Of a stretch of DNA of 64,000 nucleotides, positions 27,508 to 36,837 are shown in pieces. Each line of letters opens with the position of its first letter. The stretch's first letter is position 1. Position numbers and translations under genes: made by a program. This DNA comes from Thermodesulfobium narugense DSM 14796 (GTDB taxonomy: Bacteria > Thermodesulfobiota > Thermodesulfobiia > Thermodesulfobiales > Thermodesulfobiaceae). Below the pieces are notes generated by a model. That model was not told the DNA's origin, did not search any database, and saw only the letters and a list, made by a program, of their open reading frames with translations. The stretch spans positions 337,501 through 401,500 of the forward strand of contig NC_015499.1 in assembly GCF_000212395.1 (NCBI RefSeq), read 5' to 3'.

Positions 27508-29643
27508 GTGGACACTGTAGTGTACTCATCTAATGGAAACAGGGAGAAAAACTTAGAACTTGATTTTTTCTTTAATCCAAGAAACGTAGCAGTACTTGGT
27601 GCTTCAAGAAAACCTGGGTCGGTAGGCTACACTATTCTGGAAAATCTTCTGGATTTTAAAGGTCAAGTTTTCCCTATCAATCCTAATGCAACGGAAATTT
27701 TGGGAATGAGAGCATATGCTAGTCTTCAAGATCTTTTTGAACCAATAGATCTTGCAATAATTTCTGTGCCCAGAGAAATTGTACCAATTGTTCTGGAAGA
27801 TGCTGGTAGAGCTGGATGTTTAGGCGCTGTTATTGTAACCTCAGGTTTTAAAGAAGTTGGAAGGAAGGATTTAGAGGATCAACTACTGGAAATTGCAAGG
27901 AAATACTCCATGAGGATTATTGGTCCAAATTGTCTAGGTATTTATGATGCCAAATCCAGACTTGATACTTCATTTCTTTCTAAACAAAAACAAGCAAGGC
28001 CTGGTCCTGGCAACATTGCTTTTCTGTCACAAAGCGGTGCGTTTCTTGCAGCTATAATGGACTGGGCTGCGTCAGAAAAGATTGGCATTTCTAAAGGCAT
28101 TTCCTATGGTAATAAGGTAGACGTTAATGAACTTGACTTGATTGACTATCTTATTGAAGACGACGATACAGAGGTAATTTGTCTATATATAGAAGGCGTA
28201 GATGAGCCTAGAGTTTTCTTTGAAAAGGCGAGTATAGCGTCTAAAAAGAAGCCTATTTTAATTATGAAATCAGGCCTTACTGAAGAGGGCACAAAGGCTG
28301 CAGCATCTCATACTGGAAGTATGGCCGGAAGTGGCTTGCTTTTCAAAAGCGCCTGCAAACAAGCGGGACTGATTATGGTTAAAGACTATAGAGAACTCTT
28401 TAACGCCGCTAAGGCTTTAGTAAAATCTGGTCCAGTAACGGGAAATAGAATAGCTATTTTGACAAATGGCGGCGGTGCCGGAGTTATGACAACTGACTAT
28501 GCTATGGAAAAGTCTTTTAAGATGGCTAATTTGTCAGATTCTACGAAAGAGAAACTAAAAAGCTTTTTGCCAGTTTTTGCTAGCGTAAACAATCCTGTAG
28601 ACATTACAGGCTCAGGAACTGAAGATGACTTCGTTAAATCTTTAAAGGTTATTCAGGCAGATGAGAATGTAGATGCCGTATTGGGAATAAATCTTATACA
28701 GGTTCCCGGTATGGATGAAAAGATAGTAAACGTTCTTCCAGCAGAAATTGTTACGAGTTCCAAGCCTTATTATTCAATTATGATTGGTGGAAATTATACA
28801 AATAAAGTGAAATTAAAGTTAGAAAAAAAGGGAATGCTAGTTTATAACAATATTATTGATTGTGTTGATTCGTTGTATATATCGTCTTTGTATACAAGCC
28901 TTAGAGAAAAGGATAGTTGGAGCGCTACAGATTCATCCCTAAAAGTTTCTAAAAAGGCAAAAGCTATAACTTCAAAGGCCCTAAAATCTAAAGAAACTTC
29001 TTTGATAGAGCCAAATCTCTCTGAATTTTTAAACGATTATAAAATGCCCTTATCACAGAGTTATTTTTTTGCTAGCGTTGAAGACATACTTAATTCTAAA
29101 GGAATTATATTTCCTGGCGTTGCAAAAGTTGTGTCTTGTGAGATAATACACAAAACTGATGCTGGTGGAGTGATCTTGGGGATCAAGTCTAAAGAGGAAT
29201 TAGTTGATGCGTATAAAAAGATCGTTGAAAATGCAAAAAAATATGATCCCACTGCAAAGGTGAGGGGAATATCGTACCAAAAAATGGAAAAGAAGGGCGT
29301 AGAACTTATTGTTGGTGGCTTTAATGATAAGTACTTTGGTCCTGTAGTAATGTTTGGTCTTGGTGGCATTTATGTAGAAGTCTTAAAAGACGTGGTTTTT
29401 GCAATTGCACCAATAACAACGCAGATAGCAATGTCTATGATGAAAGAGTTAAAATCATACAAGATTTTGACTGGAGTCAGGGGAGAAGATCCTGTTGATC
29501 AAGAAAAAATAGCTGAATTGCTTGTAAGGTTTTCGCAAATATTGTATTTGCATCCTGAAATTAAAGAAATGGAATTTAACCCTGTGTTTGCATACAAAGA
29601 TTCTGTGGTTATAGTAGATTCCAGAATACTTTTGTCAAAATGA
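27508..29643 (+). CDS. acdA: ADP-forming acyl-CoA synthetase (acetate/succinate--CoA ligase), fused alpha-beta
   Basis: 711 residues. The alpha half (1 to about 470) has a CoA-binding Rossmann domain (NPRNVAVLGASRKPGSVGY), ligase-CoA domains and the phosphorylatable histidine in AASHTGSMAGS. The beta half (about 500-711) is an ATP-grasp domain (GVAKVVSCEIIHKTDAGGV, MVGLGGIYVEV-like segments, MEFNPVFAY). It converts acyl-CoA, ADP and phosphate to acid, CoA and ATP. Being next to the 2-oxoacid oxidoreductase genes, it may act on succinyl-CoA as well as acetyl-CoA (inference). GTG at 27508 abuts AGAGGAA; GTG at 27520 is a likelier start by spacing. Confidence 0.9.
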   Translation: MDTVVYSSNGNREKNLELDFFFNPRNVAVLGASRKPGSVGYTILENLLDFKGQVFPINPNATEILGMRAYASLQDLFEPIDLAIISVPREIVPIVLEDAGRAGCLGAVIVTSGFKEVGRKDLEDQLLEIARKYSMRIIGPNCLGIYDAKSRLDTSFLSKQKQARPGPGNIAFLSQSGAFLAAIMDWAASEKIGISKGISYGNKVDVNELDLIDYLIEDDDTEVICLYIEGVDEPRVFFEKASIASKKKPILIMKSGLTEEGTKAAASHTGSMAGSGLLFKSACKQAGLIMVKDYRELFNAAKALVKSGPVTGNRIAILTNGGGAGVMTTDYAMEKSFKMANLSDSTKEKLKSFLPVFASVNNPVDITGSGTEDDFVKSLKVIQADENVDAVLGINLIQVPGMDEKIVNVLPAEIVTSSKPYYSIMIGGNYTNKVKLKLEKKGMLVYNNIIDCVDSLYISSLYTSLREKDSWSATDSSLKVSKKAKAITSKALKSKETSLIEPNLSEFLNDYKMPLSQSYFFASVEDILNSKGIIFPGVAKVVSCEIIHKTDAGGVILGIKSKEELVDAYKKIVENAKKYDPTAKVRGISYQKMEKKGVELIVGGFNDKYFGPVVMFGLGGIYVEVLKDVVFAIAPITTQIAMSMMKELKSYKILTGVRGEDPVDQEKIAELLVRFSQILYLHPEIKEMEFNPVFAYKDSVVIVDSRILLSK

Positions 29644-30305
29644 ATGACTATCCAATATACATTCTTTGTGGCGAAGCTGGTTCAGGCAAATCAGAAATTG
29701 TTTTGAAATTAGGCGAGATATTTTCAAAAGATATGCCTGTTTCAATTGTAGATCTTGATAATGTCAAGATTATGAGGACAATTAGACATGTAAGAGTGGA
29801 AAAAAAGCTTGATCTGCCTTTTGAGGTAATCAGTATCCCTGAGGAATTTATCAACATAGACATACCAATTGTTGCTTACAAAATTAGAAGCGTGATTGAA
29901 GAAAAAAGCAATTTTTTAATTGTAGATGTTGGTGGAAATAGCGATGGAGCTATTGTTCTTGGATCGTTGAACGACGTTCTAGTAAAGAGAAATACTGTTC
30001 CTATTTTTGTTTTAAACCCCTTCAGACCTTTTTCGAACTCTTTTGAAGCAGTAAGGGAGACGATTAATTCCATTCAAAGATCTAGTAAACTTGTTTTTAA
30101 AAACCTGATAATAAATCTCTATTTAGGTGAAGGATCTACGTTGGAAGAGATGGTCTTTGGGGAGAGGTTGGCAAATGAAATTGCAAAAAAACTGGAACTT
30201 GATGTACTTTTTAGATTTGTTCAAGAAGATTTTATAAAATATTTCAAAGACTATATTCCTATAAGTCCTTTGTTATTCTATCCATGGGAAGAAGGGAGGA
30301 TCTAA
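29640..30305 (+). CDS. P-loop NTPase associated with 2-oxoacid oxidoreductase genes
   Basis: 221 residues, starting with a four-base overlap (ATGA) with the synthetase stop. Walker A is GEAGSGKS (11-18). A Walker-B-like LIVDVGGNSDGAIV segment at about 97-110 and the early DLDNVKIMRTIRH segment recall SIMIBI-class ATPases of the MinD/CobQ type. It lies between the acyl-CoA synthetase and KorD without gaps, so a role in assembling or regulating the oxidoreductase is likely but unproven. I know no defined function for it. Confidence 0.75.
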   Translation: MNDYPIYILCGEAGSGKSEIVLKLGEIFSKDMPVSIVDLDNVKIMRTIRHVRVEKKLDLPFEVISIPEEFINIDIPIVAYKIRSVIEEKSNFLIVDVGGNSDGAIVLGSLNDVLVKRNTVPIFVLNPFRPFSNSFEAVRETINSIQRSSKLVFKNLIINLYLGEGSTLEEMVFGERLANEIAKKLELDVLFRFVQEDFIKYFKDYIPISPLLFYPWEEGRI

Positions 30306-30308
30306 ATA

Positions 30309-30533
30309 ATGGCAAGGGTGGTAATTGATGAAGAAAGATGTAAGGGTTGTGGTCTATGCGTAGCAGCTTGTAATTTTGGAAACTTGAGAATTGGAGAGAA
30401 GTTTAACTCTAAAAGCTACAAAGTAAGCGAGTTTGTTGGAGAAGAGTGTAAAGGTTGCGGTTTTTGCTATATGGTGTGTCCTGATACTGCAATAACAGTT
30501 TTTAGAGATGAAAAAGTAGAAGTAGAAAAATAA
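30309..30533 (+). CDS. korD: 2-oxoacid:ferredoxin oxidoreductase delta subunit, 2[4Fe-4S] ferredoxin
   Basis: 74 residues with two four-cysteine motifs: CKGCGLCVAAC (first cluster) and CKGCGFCYMVCP (second cluster), separated by about 30 residues. This is the delta-type ferredoxin subunit that carries electrons from the TPP subunit. It is three bases after the P-loop gene and 24 before korA. Small size and position leave little doubt. Confidence 0.94.
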   Translation: MARVVIDEERCKGCGLCVAACNFGNLRIGEKFNSKSYKVSEFVGEECKGCGFCYMVCPDTAITVFRDEKVEVEK

Positions 30534-30557
30534 ATTGCACTGTAAAGGAGGGATATT

Positions 30558-31610
30558 ATGAGAGTTTTAATGAAAGGAACAGAAGCTATGGCTGAGGCTG
30601 CTATAAGGGCTGGATGCAACGCTTATTTTGGATATCCTATTACTCCACAAACAGAATTAATTCACTATATGTCAAGGAGAATGCCAGAAGTAGGAGGAGT
30701 CTTTTTGCAGGCTGAAAGCGAAGTATCAGTTATAAATATGGTTTATGGCGCTGCAGCTGCTGGAGTGAGGGTTATGACTTCGTCTTCTAGCCCAGGGGTT
30801 AGTCTGATGCAGGAAGGCATATCTTATCTTGTAGGAGCTCAGCTTCCTGCTGTATTGATAAACGTGATGAGAGGCGGTCCTGGTCTTGGAAACATTCAGC
30901 CGTCTCAGAGTGATTATTTTCAATCTACAAAAGGCGGAGGACACGGAGATTATAAGTTAATTACCTTTGCTCCTTCGTCCGTTTCAGAGGCGGCATCTTT
31001 GGTTTACGGTGCTTTTGATATAGCAGAAAAGTATAGACATCCAGTGATGATTTTGGCAGATGGAGCACTTGGTCAGATTATGGAGCCAGTAAATCTTCCA
31101 GAGCAGGGTTTAAGCAAACCTTCTACTAAGAGTTGGGCGCTTACTGGAGCCAAAGGCAGACCAGCAAATAAGGTGCTTTCATTTTATCTTGATCCAAAGA
31201 CCTTGGAGGAACACAATCTAATTTTGCAAGAAAAGTTTAAAAGTATTAACGATGAAGTAAAATTCGAAGAGGATATATCTGATGATATGGACGTTTTAGC
31301 GGTGGCTTATGGCACAGTAGCAAGAATATTAAAAAATGCTGTCCAAAGACTAAGAAGTGAAGGAAAAAAAATAGGATTTTTCAGACCAATCTCCCTTTGG
31401 CCATTTCCTGAAAGCGCTCTTAGGAGCGCGTCTGAGAAGTCAAAAATAGTTTTTGTTAGCGAAATGAGTTACGGACAGATGCTTGAGGATGTAAGGCGCG
31501 TAGTAGCAGACGATATTGAAGTAAAGTTTTATGGAAGAGCTGGTGGAGTAGTTCCATCGCCAAATGAGCTTTATCTTAAACTAAAATCCCTTCTGGAAGG
31601 GGGCGTCTAA
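30558..31610 (+). CDS. korA: 2-oxoacid (2-oxoglutarate):ferredoxin oxidoreductase alpha subunit
   Basis: 350 residues. The start MKGTEAMAEAAIRAGCNAYFGYPITPQTEL is the pyrimidine-binding domain of the 2-oxoacid oxidoreductase alpha chain; the transketolase C-type domain follows from about 240. It oxidises (or reductively forms) a 2-oxoacid with ferredoxin and CoA. The separated alpha, beta, gamma and delta subunits match the KorABCD/VorABCD group; 2-oxoglutarate is the commonest substrate, but branched-chain 2-oxoacids cannot be excluded. GGAGGG precedes the ATG. Confidence 0.92.
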   Translation: MRVLMKGTEAMAEAAIRAGCNAYFGYPITPQTELIHYMSRRMPEVGGVFLQAESEVSVINMVYGAAAAGVRVMTSSSSPGVSLMQEGISYLVGAQLPAVLINVMRGGPGLGNIQPSQSDYFQSTKGGGHGDYKLITFAPSSVSEAASLVYGAFDIAEKYRHPVMILADGALGQIMEPVNLPEQGLSKPSTKSWALTGAKGRPANKVLSFYLDPKTLEEHNLILQEKFKSINDEVKFEEDISDDMDVLAVAYGTVARILKNAVQRLRSEGKKIGFFRPISLWPFPESALRSASEKSKIVFVSEMSYGQMLEDVRRVVADDIEVKFYGRAGGVVPSPNELYLKLKSLLEGGV

Positions 31611-31612
31611 AA

Positions 31613-32362
31613 ATGTCCAATCAAATTCTTGAGAGACCAAAGTCTTTAACAGAAAAGCAGTTTCACTATTGTCCTGGGTGTCACCACGGCATAATTCACA
31701 GGCTAATAGCCGAGACGATTGATGAGTTTGACTTGAGAGAGAAGACAATTGTTGTTCAACCTGTGGGTTGTGCTGTATATATTTATGAATATTTTGATAC
31801 AGACGTTTCTGAAGCCGCTCATGGCAGAGCTCCTGCTGTGGCAACAGCAATAAAAAGAGTTTCGAAGGACAAATTCGTCCTTACTTATCAAGGAGATGGA
31901 GATCTTGCTGCTATTGGCACAGCTGAAATAATTCATGCTGCTGCAAGGGGCGAAAATATATGTGTATTTTTTGTTAACAATGCAATTTACGGAATGACTG
32001 GAGGTCAGATGGCGCCAACTACCTTACCTGGTATGAAAACTGCTACTACTCCATTTGGAAGAGATGTGAAAAAACAGGGTTATCCTATAAAGGTTTCTGA
32101 AATGCTTGCGCCTTTTGATGGTGTGGCTTACGTAGAAAGGGTGATGGTGTCTTCTCCAAAACACGTTATTAGAGCAAAGAGTGCTGTAAGAAAAGCATTT
32201 AAGTATCAGCTTCAAGAAAAAGGTTTTTCTTTAGTTGAATTTTTGAGTGCCTGCCCAACTGGTTGGGGGATGCCACCTGTAGAAGCTGCAAAGTGGGTAG
32301 AAGAAAATATGGCAAAGCAATTCCCGCTGGGCGTTTATAAGGAGGTAGGTTTGGATGACTGA
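31613..32362 (+). CDS. korB: 2-oxoacid:ferredoxin oxidoreductase beta subunit (TPP-binding)
   Basis: 249 residues. It carries a cysteine near the start (YCPGCHHG), the TPP/metal motif GDGDLAAIG followed by NNAIYGMTGGQ, and later ACPTGWGMPP. These are the features of the TPP-binding beta chain. Cysteines in CPGCHHG and the C-terminal ACPTGW probably hold the [4Fe-4S] cluster. It begins two bases after korA and overlaps korC by eight bases. Confidence 0.93.
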   Translation: MSNQILERPKSLTEKQFHYCPGCHHGIIHRLIAETIDEFDLREKTIVVQPVGCAVYIYEYFDTDVSEAAHGRAPAVATAIKRVSKDKFVLTYQGDGDLAAIGTAEIIHAAARGENICVFFVNNAIYGMTGGQMAPTTLPGMKTATTPFGRDVKKQGYPIKVSEMLAPFDGVAYVERVMVSSPKHVIRAKSAVRKAFKYQLQEKGFSLVEFLSACPTGWGMPPVEAAKWVEENMAKQFPLGVYKEVGLDD

Positions 32363-32897
32363 AGAGTTGATTATTGCAGGGTTTGGCGGACAAGGAGTTA
32401 TGACTATGGGTCAGGTTCTCGCGTATGCAGGACTTAATTTTGGCAAAGAAGTAAGCTATCTGCCCAGTTATGGACCAGAACAAAGAGGTGGTACTGCAAA
32501 CTGTATGGTGGTCATATCTGACGAAGCTGTATCTTCACCGTACATAGATGAGCCTACTTCTCTAATAATTATGAATCAACCTTCACTTGATAGATTTGCT
32601 CCTACGTTGAGAGATAACGGTATTCTAATGTACAACGCTTCTTTGATAAAAGAAAAAGTAGTCTCTGACAAGGCTTCTAAGGTGGTTGGAATTGAAATAA
32701 ACCATCTTGCAAACCAGTTGGGGAAACCTCAACTAGCAAATATGATTATGCTTGGGGCTTATTTGGGCGTTTCCAACATCATGCCTGTAGACAGCATAAA
32801 GGAAGTTCTCCCAAAGGTTTTTTCCAGCAAATATCATCACTTATTGCCGCTAAACTATCAAGCACTAGACCTAGGATTAAAAACTGTAAAGGGTTAA
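32355..32897 (+). CDS. korC: 2-oxoacid:ferredoxin oxidoreductase gamma subunit
   Basis: 180 residues. The opening EELIIAGFGGQGVMTMGQVLAYAG and SYLPSYGPEQRGGTANC are the hallmarks of the gamma (catalytic small) domain, which contacts the alpha/beta core. It is the last gene of the operon; a bidirectional terminator starts eight bases after its stop. Confidence 0.93.
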   Translation: MTEELIIAGFGGQGVMTMGQVLAYAGLNFGKEVSYLPSYGPEQRGGTANCMVVISDEAVSSPYIDEPTSLIIMNQPSLDRFAPTLRDNGILMYNASLIKEKVVSDKASKVVGIEINHLANQLGKPQLANMIMLGAYLGVSNIMPVDSIKEVLPKVFSSKYHHLLPLNYQALDLGLKTVKG

Positions 32898-32904
32898 AAA
32901 TTTT

Positions 32905-32942
32905 GAGCGGCTAAAAGTGTTTGGTTTGGCCGCTCCTTTTTT
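32905..32942. terminator. Terminator between korC and the convergent glycerate kinase
   Basis: Stem GAGCGGCTAAA/TTTGGCCGCTC (32905-32915 with 32925-32935; ten Watson-Crick pairs and one T-G), then CTTTTTT on the plus strand. The glycerate kinase stop codon lies inside the left arm, so the hairpin can also end the minus transcript. Confidence 0.87.
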
Positions 32943-34083
32943 CTATAAGCATTCCTACATTCAAAGTTCTTATAAGCCTTTTTGTAGCGGATTTTAATAG
33001 ATTTGAGCCATTTAACATACATTCTTCTAGTGACAGGGGTCCCGTTGATATGCTGATTATTGCATCAATTCCACTCTCATAAACTGATTCGTAGCCCTCT
33101 GAAAGCCCTCCCGAAATACATACTACTGGTATATTGTACTTTTTGGCTGCTTTTGCAACGCCTATTGGTGCCTTTCCGAAGACAGTTTGAAAATCTGTAT
33201 TGCCCTCTCCCGTGATGACGAGATCTGCATCTTTTACAATGTTGTCAAAATTAGTAATTTCAAGAACTAACTTTACCCCCGGAATAAGAGATGCACCAGT
33301 GAAAAGTATCAACCCTGCGCCAAGTCCTCCTGCTGCTCCTGAACCTGGTATGTCCCTGACGTCTTTTCCTGTTGCTTCTTGAGCTACTTTAGCAAAGTTT
33401 GAAAGAGCAACGTCTAACTCTTTTACCATATCAAAAGTTGCGCCTTTTTGAGGGCCATAAACAGCTGATGCTCCACGAGGGCCACACAAGGGGTTGTCAA
33501 CGTCACATGCTACAAGAATCTCGGTGTTTTTTATGCGGGGATCTATCTTAGAAATATCTATTTTTGCTAATTTTTGAAGTGCATATCCTCCCTCTTCTAA
33601 TTCATTGCCAAATGTGTCGTAGAATTTTACCCCCAGTGCCTTTGCCATTCCAGCTCCACCATCGTTTGTAGCGCTTCCACCAATTCCAATAACAATTTTT
33701 TTACAATTTGCATCTAAAGCTGACAATATAAGTTGACCTGTGCCAAATGTGGAAGTAATATAAGGGTTTCTCTTTTCCTTTGGAACCAGTGGAAGTCCTG
33801 AAGCTGAAGCCATCTCGATAACAGCAGTGCTGCCATCTCCTAATATCCCCCATTTTGCAACTATTTTTTGACCTAAAGGGTCTAAGACCTCGCTATACAT
33901 AAACTTTCCATTGGTAGCTGTGACCAATGCATCTACCGTGCCTTCACCGCCATCTGCAATTGGAACCTTTGCTATATTTATCTTTGGATAGAATTCTAGA
34001 AAAGCGCTTTCTATCGCTTTAGAAACTTCAAGTGCACTAAGACAACCTTTGTATGAATCGGGAGCAATTACAATTTTGTTCAT
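32911..34083 (-). CDS. glxK: Glycerate kinase (GarK/GlxK family)
   Basis: 390 residues. It phosphorylates D-glycerate, giving 2- or 3-phosphoglycerate. Motifs: the opening IVIAPDSYKGCLSALEV, IADGGEGTVDAL, IGIGGSATNDGGAGMAKALG, VTGEGNTDFQT and a long PGSGAAGGLGAGL loop, all usual in class II glycerate kinases. It may link serine/hydroxypyruvate breakdown (glyA lies 5 kb away) to gluconeogenesis. The gene stands alone. The ATG is preceded by a GGAGGAAA site. Confidence 0.94.
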   Translation of the reverse strand: MNKIVIAPDSYKGCLSALEVSKAIESAFLEFYPKINIAKVPIADGGEGTVDALVTATNGKFMYSEVLDPLGQKIVAKWGILGDGSTAVIEMASASGLPLVPKEKRNPYITSTFGTGQLILSALDANCKKIVIGIGGSATNDGGAGMAKALGVKFYDTFGNELEEGGYALQKLAKIDISKIDPRIKNTEILVACDVDNPLCGPRGASAVYGPQKGATFDMVKELDVALSNFAKVAQEATGKDVRDIPGSGAAGGLGAGLILFTGASLIPGVKLVLEITNFDNIVKDADLVITGEGNTDFQTVFGKAPIGVAKAAKKYNIPVVCISGGLSEGYESVYESGIDAIISISTGPLSLEECMLNGSNLLKSATKRLIRTLNVGMLIEKRSGQTKHF

Positions 34084-34211
34084 GTCTTATAAAGAGAAAA
34101 AATCTCTTTCCTCCTTAAGTCTTAAAATTTTATTTTTTTCTTAGATAAATCATAACACATGTTGGCTTTAGTTAATAAACTATATTATTATTGCTTTTTT
34201 AAAAATTCGAG

Positions 34212-35240
34212 ATGTTTACAACAGCATTTCTTATCTGTAAAATTAATTTTATGTTTTTGTGCGCAAACGAATTTGTTGATCAGGTTAACGCCTTATCCTT
34301 AGAATCAATTCCGTTTTTTTTCATTGTAGATTTTGAGGTAGACGAATTTAAACTTTTTTATGGGAATAAGCTTTTTTCAAAGGATATCTATTTTAATATC
34401 AATAAATTTAGAAACTATGAAGACAGTTTTCGAGACATTAAACTACGTAGTAAAAAAATAATTTTTGAAAGCTATCCAGTTTCTTTAGCAGAATACAAAA
34501 AGGCTTTTGAGTCAGTTCAAAAATATGAAAGAGATGGACATTCATACTTAATAAATTTAACTTTTCAGACTGAGATTAATACAAATCTTAGCCTCTTTGA
34601 AATATTTTTGAGGAGTAAATCTGCTTTTAAACTTTATGTTGATGATTCGTTTATATGTTTTTCGCCTGAGATATTTATCAGAATTAAAGACGGGCTTATA
34701 TTTGCATACCCTATGAAAGGAACGATAGATGCAAGGATACCAGATGCAAGGAAAATTTTAAAGAATGACGAAAAAGAGCTAGCAGAACACGCTACTATTG
34801 TAGACCTAATCAGAAATGATCTTGGAATAGTTGCTGATAACATAAAAGTTAAAAGATTCAGATTTTTTTCCAAAGTAAAAAACATTAAGGGTGAAATTTA
34901 TCAAACTAGTTCTGAGATATGCGGTTATTTGGGAGATGATTATAAGAAGAGATTGGGCGATATAATAGTTTCTTTGCTTCCTGCAGGTTCAATCAGTGGA
35001 GCCCCAAAGGAAGCTACTATAAAAAAGATAAAAGAAGTAGAGACATATAAAAGGGGATATTATACAGGGATAGGCGGATATTTCGATGGGAGTAATTTAG
35101 ACAGTTATGTATTGATAAGATTCATTGAAAAAACAAACGATAAGTTGTTCTTTAAGAGTGGTGGCGGCATAACAATATATAGTGATGTTAATAAAGAATA
35201 TAATGAAATGATTGAGAAAATATATGTGCCAATTTATTGA
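34212..35240 (+). CDS. pabB: Aminodeoxychorismate synthase component I
   Basis: 342 residues. The chorismate-binding core is clear: SYLINLTFQTEI (about 112-123), AYPMKGTIDARIPDA, HATIVDLIRNDLG, PAGSISGAPKEATIKKI and the closing FKSGGGITIYSDVNKEYNE. It makes 4-amino-4-deoxychorismate for p-aminobenzoate and folate. It is shorter than the usual 450 residues because the N-terminal region is reduced, a known form in fused or small PabB proteins. The true start may be downstream (MFLCANEF). No pabA glutaminase is adjacent. It overlaps pabC by 17 bases. Confidence 0.9.
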   Translation: MFTTAFLICKINFMFLCANEFVDQVNALSLESIPFFFIVDFEVDEFKLFYGNKLFSKDIYFNINKFRNYEDSFRDIKLRSKKIIFESYPVSLAEYKKAFESVQKYERDGHSYLINLTFQTEINTNLSLFEIFLRSKSAFKLYVDDSFICFSPEIFIRIKDGLIFAYPMKGTIDARIPDARKILKNDEKELAEHATIVDLIRNDLGIVADNIKVKRFRFFSKVKNIKGEIYQTSSEICGYLGDDYKKRLGDIIVSLLPAGSISGAPKEATIKKIKEVETYKRGYYTGIGGYFDGSNLDSYVLIRFIEKTNDKLFFKSGGGITIYSDVNKEYNEMIEKIYVPIY

Positions 35241-35826
35241 AACCATAAAATTATACAATTCAAATTATTTTAATCTCGAATATCACCAAAGAAGAGTTGA
35301 CTTAACGCAGAAAAAATTTTTTGGAATTTCTAATTTAGATCTTGAAAGGATTTTGCCTGATCCGGAAGATTTTGCAAGAGGGGTTTATAAGTTGAGGATC
35401 GTTTATAGTGAAAAACTAGAAAGTGTAGACATTAGTAAGTATAACGTTAAAAGTCTGAAAGCCTTGAGATTAGTATTCTCTAATGAGATAGATTATAGTT
35501 ATAAATTTTCTGACAGAGGAATCTTTGATAATTTAAAGAAATGTTGCAAAAGTTTTGAAGAAATCTTGATAATTAAAAACAATTTAGTGACTGATACATC
35601 TTTTTCTAATATTGCATTATACAAAAATGGAATATGGTATACGCCTGAAAGTTACTTGTTGAATGGAACTAAAAGACAGAGTTATTTAGACAAAGGCATC
35701 TTAAAGGAAGCAGAAATTACTTTGGAGAAAATTTTTCTCTACGAAAAGATATCTTTGATCAACGCAATGCTTGATTTGGGGGATATTTGTATAGATGTGA
35801 GAGACCTGATATTTGTGTTAAAATAG
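35224..35826 (+). CDS. pabC: Aminodeoxychorismate lyase-like class IV aminotransferase
   Basis: 200 residues from an ATG inside the end of pabB (an in-frame TTG lies at 35212). The conserved LEYHQRRVD start, the KLRIVYSEK strand and the VTDTSFSNIALYKNGIWYTP segment are typical of PabC-like PLP enzymes. It releases pyruvate from aminodeoxychorismate to give p-aminobenzoate. Overlap with pabB implies coupled translation and a shared pathway. The protein is on the short side for the family. Confidence 0.87.
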   Translation: MCQFIETIKLYNSNYFNLEYHQRRVDLTQKKFFGISNLDLERILPDPEDFARGVYKLRIVYSEKLESVDISKYNVKSLKALRLVFSNEIDYSYKFSDRGIFDNLKKCCKSFEEILIIKNNLVTDTSFSNIALYKNGIWYTPESYLLNGTKRQSYLDKGILKEAEITLEKIFLYEKISLINAMLDLGDICIDVRDLIFVLK

Positions 35827-35856
35827 CTATTACATTTAGAACTTATAGGAGAGTTA

Positions 35857-36837
35857 GTGCAGCAGATATTTCTAACTTTATTTTACATAAATATAGCAAT
35901 ACTACTTTTATCTAGAGCAAAGTTAAAGCCCTTTCTTTCACTTGCTCTGGTTGTTTCTCTGATACTTGCCACTAGAAGCTATCAGGTTTTGCCAATATAT
36001 TATCTATATGATCTAAATTTTTTGCTTGCGCTTTTTGCTTTGCCTTTTGTAAGGACATTTATTGAAAACTTTGCAAACGGTAAAGAAAGTGTTTTATCCT
36101 TAGCGAAAATATTTATAGATATGGGAGATTCTGACAACAAAATAGTCAATTTATTTTCCAAATGGTTTTTTCCATTTTCTTCTATTCCTATGTTATATTT
36201 CTTTTGTGTATCTGGAGTAAATTATTTTTCTTATCTACAATTTTTTTATCCCCTGATAATTCTAAGTTTGATTTTCTATTTAATCTACCTTTTAAAAAAT
36301 CATAAATTTAATGTAATAAAGATTTTAAGAGAAAAAGAATTCTTGTTTTATATGACTCTTTTTACTGTTCTCTCGATTGTTTACACATATGTGGATCAAG
36401 TTATAGGCTTAGCAGCCCTAATTTTTGTTATTATTGGGTTTTTAAGGTACAAGACTAATGTAAATTCTGTAAAGATAGATATGTATTCTACAGGTAGCGG
36501 AGTATTTTATTTTTTGCTTCTTTGCGTGCTGTTGGGATACATAGCACATTATGGATACGTTGAGATGTTTTCTGATTTTGTTATGAACGTTACAGGCGCT
36601 TATTATCCATATTTATATATAGCCTTTTCAGTTATTTCATTTTTTGTTGGGATCTTTTTTGGGGATTTGTTTTTCTCGATATCAACCTATCTTATATTCA
36701 AGTACATTGGAGAGATGTATTTTTTTGACTTTAGGACTGTTTTAGTTTTTTGCTATCTATTCTACTTTATAGGAGATCTGGTTTACAAAAGATACCTCTA
36801 TGGGCGGAGGTTTATTTGGAAAGAGAAGTTGTTTTAA
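35857..36837 (+). CDS. Multipass membrane protein of unknown function
   Basis: 326 residues from a GTG start, with about nine hydrophobic segments spread from 5 to 310 and very few charged residues between them. No catalytic motif is visible. It lies directly upstream of a CPA2 antiporter and its last 22 bases overlap that gene, so the two may work as one transport unit. I do not recognise the family. Confidence 0.72.
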   Translation: MQQIFLTLFYINIAILLLSRAKLKPFLSLALVVSLILATRSYQVLPIYYLYDLNFLLALFALPFVRTFIENFANGKESVLSLAKIFIDMGDSDNKIVNLFSKWFFPFSSIPMLYFFCVSGVNYFSYLQFFYPLIILSLIFYLIYLLKNHKFNVIKILREKEFLFYMTLFTVLSIVYTYVDQVIGLAALIFVIIGFLRYKTNVNSVKIDMYSTGSGVFYFLLLCVLLGYIAHYGYVEMFSDFVMNVTGAYYPYLYIAFSVISFFVGIFFGDLFFSISTYLIFKYIGEMYFFDFRTVLVFCYLFYFIGDLVYKRYLYGRRFIWKEKLF

